From NCBI RefSeq assembly GCF_001244545.1, contig NZ_LN852693.1:224656-288655 (forward strand): a stretch of DNA of 64,000 nt. Reading direction: 5' to 3'. A program made the translations under genes and the position numbers. Within the stretch, counting starts at the first letter, position 1, and each line of letters begins with the position of its first letter. Positions 59,139 to 64,000 of this stretch are shown here, one piece after another. The notes below the pieces were generated by a model. It had not been told where the DNA came from. It was given only the letters and a program-made list of their open reading frames with translations, and did no database searches. Source of the stretch: Candidatus Stoquefichus sp. SB1 (lineage in GTDB: Bacteria; Bacillota_I; Bacilli_A; Erysipelotrichales; Coprobacillaceae).

Positions 59139-60788
59139 TTATACATTCAATAATTTTTTAGCATTTTCAATAGCTTCTTGCGTAATTTGCTCTCCAGATA
59201 ACATTTTTGCAATTTCAGTAACTCTTTCATCAGTTTTTAGTAAATGGATAGATGTCAGAGTTTCTTGTGTACCTATTGTTTTTTCAATACTATATTGATA
59301 ATCAGCTAAACTTGCAACTTGTGGTAAATGTGTAATACAAATGACTTGTTTTTGTTTGGCAAGCTGAAGCATTTTATCACCAATGCTTGTAGCCACTTTT
59401 CCACTTACACCTGTATCAACTTCATCAAAAATAATTGTCTCTATTGGACTGTATTTTAAAATAATAGTTTTAATTGCAAGCATAATACGTGAAATTTCTC
59501 CACCACTTGCACTTTCATTAAGTAAACTTAAATTTTGTCCTTTATTTACAGAAATCATAAATTTAATTTCATCAAAACCATTCTTGTTGAGTTCTGTTTT
59601 TTCAAAATTAACTTTAAATTGAGCTTTGTCTAAATAAAGATCTTGAAGTTCTTTATGAATATCATTCTCAAATTTTCTTGCATTTTTTATTCTAAGATTA
59701 TGGATCTTTTCAGCTAATTCTAAAGCAATTTGTTTCTTTATAGTTACTTCACTTTGAAGAGCATGGATATGTTCTTCACGATGATTAATAAAATCAATTT
59801 TCTCTTGTAATTCCTGTCGATATTCCATGACTCTTTCCATCGTAAATCCATATTTACGCTTTAAACGATTAATCTTATACAAAATATCCTGTAACTCATT
59901 AAATCGATATTCATCAAAGTTTAAACTCCTATAAATATCCATTACATTTTCATACTCATCCATCAAATTATAGTATTGATTATATAGACTATCATATGAA
60001 TCATTAAAATGACCATAATTCACAACGTTTTGTAAAGAACTGAGTGCATCTTTGAATTGTGGTAAGACACCATAATTATGATTCATTAAATGATCAAAAT
60101 TTTGAATAACTTCATTAATTTTTTCGATATTTTGAAGTGATTTTAATTCTTCTTCTAATTCTTCAACTTCATTATCAGTATATGTCACTTCATCAATTTC
60201 ATTCAATTGACTCATTAAAAAATCTAATTGTTCATCACTCATATCTTCTTCAATTGATTTTTTGAGTTGGCGTGATACAGATTGATAATCTTGATATACT
60301 ATTTGATAATCATTCAAAATACTTTTTAAATCTTTGTAAGCATATTGATCAATTAATTGAATATGATTTTTTTCTTCAAAAATTTTTTGTGTTTCAAACT
60401 GCGAATGAATATCAATAAAATATGGCATGATCATTTTTAAAGCATTATTTGAAGCATTTTGATAATTAATTTTAACATTACTTTTTCCTGAAGATAATAT
60501 TTCTTTTGTAACAACAAACTGTTCATCCGGTTCAATATGCAATTCATCACATATATTTTCTAAAGCTTTTGACATATCAACTTCAAAAATTCCTTCAATA
60601 ACAGCTTTTTGACAGTCTTTTTTGATAAAAGATGTGGACGCTCTATTTCCACATAATTGTCCTAATGCGTCAATAATAATGGATTTCCCTGCCCCAGTTT
60701 CACCAGTTAAAGCACTCATCCCCTGATAAAAATCGACACGCATTTTATCAATAATAACAAAAGAAGAAATATATAGACTTTTAAGCAT
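59139..60788 (-). CDS. recN: DNA repair protein RecN
   Basis: An SMC-like ATPase acting at double-strand breaks, 549 residues. Walker A GETGAGKS near residue 30, long central coiled coil (about 150-370), ABC signature ESASGGEISRIMLAIK and Walker B ETIIFDEVDTGVSG. GGTAGGTG precedes the ATG, eight bases after the tlyA stop. Confidence 0.95.
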   Translation of the reverse strand: MLKSLYISSFVIIDKMRVDFYQGMSALTGETGAGKSIIIDALGQLCGNRASTSFIKKDCQKAVIEGIFEVDMSKALENICDELHIEPDEQFVVTKEILSSGKSNVKINYQNASNNALKMIMPYFIDIHSQFETQKIFEEKNHIQLIDQYAYKDLKSILNDYQIVYQDYQSVSRQLKKSIEEDMSDEQLDFLMSQLNEIDEVTYTDNEVEELEEELKSLQNIEKINEVIQNFDHLMNHNYGVLPQFKDALSSLQNVVNYGHFNDSYDSLYNQYYNLMDEYENVMDIYRSLNFDEYRFNELQDILYKINRLKRKYGFTMERVMEYRQELQEKIDFINHREEHIHALQSEVTIKKQIALELAEKIHNLRIKNARKFENDIHKELQDLYLDKAQFKVNFEKTELNKNGFDEIKFMISVNKGQNLSLLNESASGGEISRIMLAIKTIILKYSPIETIIFDEVDTGVSGKVATSIGDKMLQLAKQKQVICITHLPQVASLADYQYSIEKTIGTQETLTSIHLLKTDERVTEIAKMLSGEQITQEAIENAKKLLNV

Positions 60789-60796
60789 ATTTTCAC

Positions 60797-61600
60797 CTAC
60801 CCTTTAAAATGAAGATGAGCTTCATTAACAATCTCATCAATATTTATATTTATATCATGATTATCATCATTTTTAAAACATCCTAAAAATTCAATATTTC
60901 CTATTCCACCTGTAATAGGTGAATAAGTTAATCCCTGAACTGACATTTTCGCATCATGAGCATATGAAAAAACTTCTTTAATAACTCTTTGATGAACTTC
61001 TTTATCACTTACAATACCATGTTTACCAACATCTTCTTTTCCAGCTTCAAATTGTGGTTTGATTAAAGCAACAACATAACCCTTAGATTTCATTATTTGT
61101 GATAATGGCTTTAAAATATGTTTGAGTGATATGAAAGAAACATCTATACTTGCAAAATCTGGTTGTCCATATTGAAACATCTCTGGTGTTGCATATCTAA
61201 AGTTTGTCTGTTCCATAACATGTACACGTGGATCATTTCTTAATTGCCAAACAAGCTGATTTGTCCCTACATCTAAAGCATAAACTTCACGTGCATGATG
61301 CTGTAAAGCGCAATCAGTAAATCCGCCTGTTGATGAACCTATATCCAGCATTAAAAGATTATCAAGATTTAATTGAAATTCATTTATTGCTTTTTCTAAT
61401 TTCAAACCACCGCGAGATACATATTTGAGCTTTTCACCTTTGATATAGAGATGAGAATCAACTGGAATCTTTGTTCCAGGTTTATCAATATAATCATAAT
61501 CATCTCTTACAATTCCTGCCATAATAGCTCTCTTTGCTTTTTCACGTGATTCAAATAAGCCTTGTTCAACACAAAGAACATCAACTCTCTCTTTTTTCAC
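60797..61600 (-). CDS. tlyA: TlyA-family rRNA methyltransferase
   Basis: 267 residues. N-terminal S4 RNA-binding domain (RVDVLCVEQGLFESREKAKRA... region, about 4-65) and an FtsJ-like methyltransferase with MLDIGSSTGGFTDCAL and ALIKPQFEAGKEDVGKHG. The family 2'-O-methylates rRNA in actinobacteria; the role in Firmicutes (YqxC) is less clear. The start is GTG, 20 bases inside dxs, preceded by AAAGGAG. argR, which lies between yqxC and recN in B. subtilis, is absent. Confidence 0.93.
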   Translation of the reverse strand: MKKERVDVLCVEQGLFESREKAKRAIMAGIVRDDYDYIDKPGTKIPVDSHLYIKGEKLKYVSRGGLKLEKAINEFQLNLDNLLMLDIGSSTGGFTDCALQHHAREVYALDVGTNQLVWQLRNDPRVHVMEQTNFRYATPEMFQYGQPDFASIDVSFISLKHILKPLSQIMKSKGYVVALIKPQFEAGKEDVGKHGIVSDKEVHQRVIKEVFSYAHDAKMSVQGLTYSPITGGIGNIEFLGCFKNDDNHDININIDEIVNEAHLHFKG

Positions 61601-63455
61601 AGCATTTCTCCTTTACCAATTTCAATAAATCATCAATTCCAATATGCTCATAATTCAATAGTGTATCAATATCTCCTTGAGGTGTATAATGATCATCAAT
61701 TCCTAAATAATCAATAAGCATAAATTGTTGTTTCCGAGAATAATATTGTGCAATTAAAGAACCTAATGAGCCAATCATTAAATCAGTTTCATATATAATT
61801 AAATGTTGTTGTAACTGATGAAATTCATTAAGCATTTCTGTGTCTAATGGTTTTATAAATCTTGCATTAATTAGATTCACTGATAAGTTTTCTTTTTCAA
61901 TCATATTTTTAACTTTATCAACTTTTGCGTCATATGTAATAATTGTATCTTTATAATCTTGATTAAAAATAACTTTTTCCCATGTTCCAAGTTCAATCTC
62001 TTCTTCTATTGAAACATCACTATCCATAATACTTCCCTTAGGGAATCTTAATATATAAGGTGCATCAAAATGAGAAAAAGCTGTATTCACCATTTGCTTT
62101 GCTTCTTGAGCATTACGTGGTGTCATAATAATAAGATGTGGTACGGATGATAAAAAACTAATATCAAATACACCATGATGTGTTTCTCCATCAGAGCCAA
62201 CAAGTCCACTACGATCAACACCAATTAAACATGGTAAATTCATCCTTGCTATATCATGATTAATTTGATCATATGCACGTTGTAAAAAAGAAGAATACAC
62301 AGTTATATATGGTTTTTTCTGAGCATTAGAAAGACCAGCTGCAAATGTCATAGCGTGTTCTTCAGCAATTCCTACATCGAAACTACGATTAGGAAATTTA
62401 TCAAAAATTTGATCCAGGCAAGAACCAGCAATCATTGCTGGTGTTATCACAACAACATCTTGGTCTTTTTCCATCCATAATTTTATTTGTGAGGAAACAA
62501 TCAGACTCCAACTTTTCAGCAACGTTTCCTTTTTTAAAATGCCTTCCTTGTAATCAAAAGGTGCTACACCATGATAAACTCCTTGACAATCATTCTCTGC
62601 TAATACGTATCCTTTTCCTTTAACGGTATGGACATGAACAACAACACTATGATCCATTTCATCAGCCACATGAAGAGCATTCATTAAATCATGAAAATCA
62701 TGTCCATTGACTGGACCAATATAATCCAAACCAAATTCTCCAAATATATTATCATCTATAACATTTTCTTTAATTTGATCTTTAATATTTTTTGTCAATT
62801 GATAGATTTTTTTACCAAACTTTGTTTTATTTAAAAAAGCAGTATAATTATTTTTTACATTTGTATATTGATTAGAAATACGTACTTCTGATAAGAAATT
62901 ACTAAATCCACCAACATTTTTAGAAATAGACATATCATTGTCATTAAGAATAATAATCACTTTAGAATCAATTGATCCTAGATAATTTAACGCTTCAAAA
63001 GATTCCCCGCTCATAATTGCTGCATCTCCCACAACACAAATAATTTCACCATCTTCATTATTCAAATCACGGGCAACAGCCATACCAGTACCACCAGATA
63101 TAGCAGTTGATGAATGACCTGCTTCCCATACATCATGAACACTTTCCTGTCTTTTTTGAAATCCACTTAACCCTTGGAATTGTCTTAATGTCTGAAATTG
63201 GTTAGCACGACCAGTTAAAATTTTATGAACATATGATTGATGACCAACATCAAAGATAATCTTATCTTTAGGTGAATCAAAAATATAATGTAACGCAATT
63301 GTTAATTCAACAATACCTAAATTACTAGAAAAATGGCCACCTGTCTGAGAAACATTATGAATAATAAAATCTCTGATTTCCTGTGCTAATTCCTCAAGTT
63401 CATCTATATTTAATTGTTTTAAAAAATCTGGACCTTTGATTTTATCAAGATTCAT
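61581..63455 (-). CDS. dxs: 1-deoxy-D-xylulose-5-phosphate synthase
   Basis: First enzyme of the MEP isoprenoid pathway, thiamine-diphosphate dependent, 624 residues. GGHFSSNLGIVELT, DVGHQSYVHK, the TPP motif VGDAAIMSGESFEALN and GIAEEHAMTFAAGL with DRSGLVGSDGETHHG. It starts immediately after the ispA stop, with AAAAGGGTG at the end of ispA. Confidence 0.96.
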   Translation of the reverse strand: MNLDKIKGPDFLKQLNIDELEELAQEIRDFIIHNVSQTGGHFSSNLGIVELTIALHYIFDSPKDKIIFDVGHQSYVHKILTGRANQFQTLRQFQGLSGFQKRQESVHDVWEAGHSSTAISGGTGMAVARDLNNEDGEIICVVGDAAIMSGESFEALNYLGSIDSKVIIILNDNDMSISKNVGGFSNFLSEVRISNQYTNVKNNYTAFLNKTKFGKKIYQLTKNIKDQIKENVIDDNIFGEFGLDYIGPVNGHDFHDLMNALHVADEMDHSVVVHVHTVKGKGYVLAENDCQGVYHGVAPFDYKEGILKKETLLKSWSLIVSSQIKLWMEKDQDVVVITPAMIAGSCLDQIFDKFPNRSFDVGIAEEHAMTFAAGLSNAQKKPYITVYSSFLQRAYDQINHDIARMNLPCLIGVDRSGLVGSDGETHHGVFDISFLSSVPHLIIMTPRNAQEAKQMVNTAFSHFDAPYILRFPKGSIMDSDVSIEEEIELGTWEKVIFNQDYKDTIITYDAKVDKVKNMIEKENLSVNLINARFIKPLDTEMLNEFHQLQQHLIIYETDLMIGSLGSLIAQYYSRKQQFMLIDYLGIDDHYTPQGDIDTLLNYEHIGIDDLLKLVKEKCCEKRES

Positions 63456-64000
63456 TTAATTCACCCTTTTCATAATCATTGTTAATAACTCTAAAATTAA
63501 CCCATGATTAATACGCATTGCATAAATTGCTTCGTAGCATTTATTAAATAATTTTTCTACTAATTTTTGTGATTCATCAAGACCCAAAAGTGACACATAT
63601 GTAGATTTATGATTTTCCAAATCGCTTCCTGTCTTTTTACCTAATTTTTCTTGATCACCAATGACATCTAAAATATCATCTTGAACTTGAAAAGCCAATC
63701 CTAAATCGAATCCAATTTGACTCCAATATTCATAATCTTGAGGTTGAGCAATTAAACTGGCTAGTTGCATACTCACAGCAATTAACTCACCTGTTTTATG
63801 ATGATGAATGTCTTCTAATTCAATCAAAGATGCTTGTTTATTTTCAAAAGCAATATCTTGTTGTTGACCATATATCATTCCATTTACACCACTTGCTTCA
63901 TAAAGTCTATTAAGAATCTGAACTTTAAGATGATCATCAATAGGAATATTTAAAATTGTATTAACACCCAAATTTAATAAAGCATCACCTGCTAAAATAG
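63456..64000 (-). CDS. ispA: Polyprenyl (farnesyl/geranylgeranyl) diphosphate synthase, 3' part
   Basis: Cut by the right edge: on the minus strand the frame stays open to base 64000 and begins with LAGDALLNLG, a conserved internal segment of the family; the TTG at 63971 is therefore internal. The second aspartate-rich motif QVQDDILDVIGD and the following KKTGSDLENHKSTYVSLLG are visible; the first DDxxD motif lies outside. It makes C15 (or longer) diphosphates from the MEP products of dxs, with which it forms an operon. Confidence 0.93.
   Translation of the reverse strand, partial: ILAGDALLNLGVNTILNIPIDDHLKVQILNRLYEASGVNGMIYGQQQDIAFENKQASLIELEDIHHHKTGELIAVSMQLASLIAQPQDYEYWSQIGFDLGLAFQVQDDILDVIGDQEKLGKKTGSDLENHKSTYVSLLGLDESQKLVEKLFNKCYEAIYAMRINHGLILELLTMIMKRVN

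Overview
The window reads as a chromosomal stretch of a low-GC, anaerobic, endospore-forming Firmicute. The best guess is an Erysipelotrichia/Coprobacillaceae-type gut organism: it is AT-rich, with short Shine-Dalgarno-led operons, an [FeFe]-hydrogenase, and an NadD-HD fusion of the kind also known from Mollicutes. Spore formation is supported by dpaA/dpaB, sigK, spoIIM, spo0A and spoIVB, and by a probable sirA. Gene order repeatedly matches Bacillus subtilis neighbourhoods: dpaAB-dapA-rnjB-spoIIIE-ymfFH; ynzC-tkt-(sirA)-yneF; plsY-parE-parC; yqeH-yqeI-nadD-yqeK-rsfS-yqeM-mtnN; spoIIM-xerD-deoB; dxs-tlyA-recN-spoIVB-spo0A.

Layout. 1-765: the 3' part of an IS605-type TnpB-related gene cut by the left edge, followed by long hairpins. 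766-5.6 kb: a Ca2+-type P-ATPase, an orphan 71-aa ORF, tRNA-Arg(UCU) with a possible decayed integration scar behind it, undecaprenol/diacylglycerol kinase and a membrane protein. 5.6-12.4 kb: a 102-aa unknown, dpaA-dpaB-dapA behind a sequence matching the sigma-K promoter consensus, a catalytically degenerate RNase J and FtsK/SpoIIIE. 12.5-20 kb: a nucleoside ABC importer (lipoprotein, ATPase, two permeases) and two M16 peptidase-like proteins. 20.2-22.7 kb: a 6S-like RNA, a DUF896 protein and transketolase.

22.8-30.7 kb: a ten-gene operon for a trimeric NADH/ferredoxin-type [FeFe]-hydrogenase (HydC, HydB, HydA). Six of its genes encode a sensory-looking module: two DRTGG proteins, two GHKL ATPases, a HydS-like second H-cluster protein and a PHP phosphoesterase; a further small [2Fe-2S] protein precedes hydB. 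30.7-38.1 kb: probable sirA, yneF, a histidine phosphatase, plsY, topoisomerase IV and intact sigK. 38.2-44.9 kb: a ribosome-assembly/NAD/SAH-recycling operon and a U32 peptidase-like protein. 45-52.7 kb: a SinR-like regulator, a YfcE-type phosphodiesterase, an orphan PTS IIB, an ACT-domain protein plus UPF0210, a DUF815 AAA ATPase with a DUF2156-GNAT fusion, and purF. 52.7-64 kb (mostly minus strand): ispA(partial)-dxs-tlyA-recN-spoIVB, then spo0A, dinB, spoIIM, xerD, deoB and a small membrane protein.

The strongest leads are: the hydrogenase operon with its H-cluster/kinase-like/DRTGG/PHP module; the sigma-K-type promoter at dpaA; three TTCG-type sites spaced exactly 12 bp upstream of spo0A, whose receiver domain has lost conserved residues; and hairpins that enclose the start codons of spoIIM and spoIVB. 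No CRISPR array, rRNA operon, prophage or defence island is visible. All calls come from reading the sequence; no database search was run.
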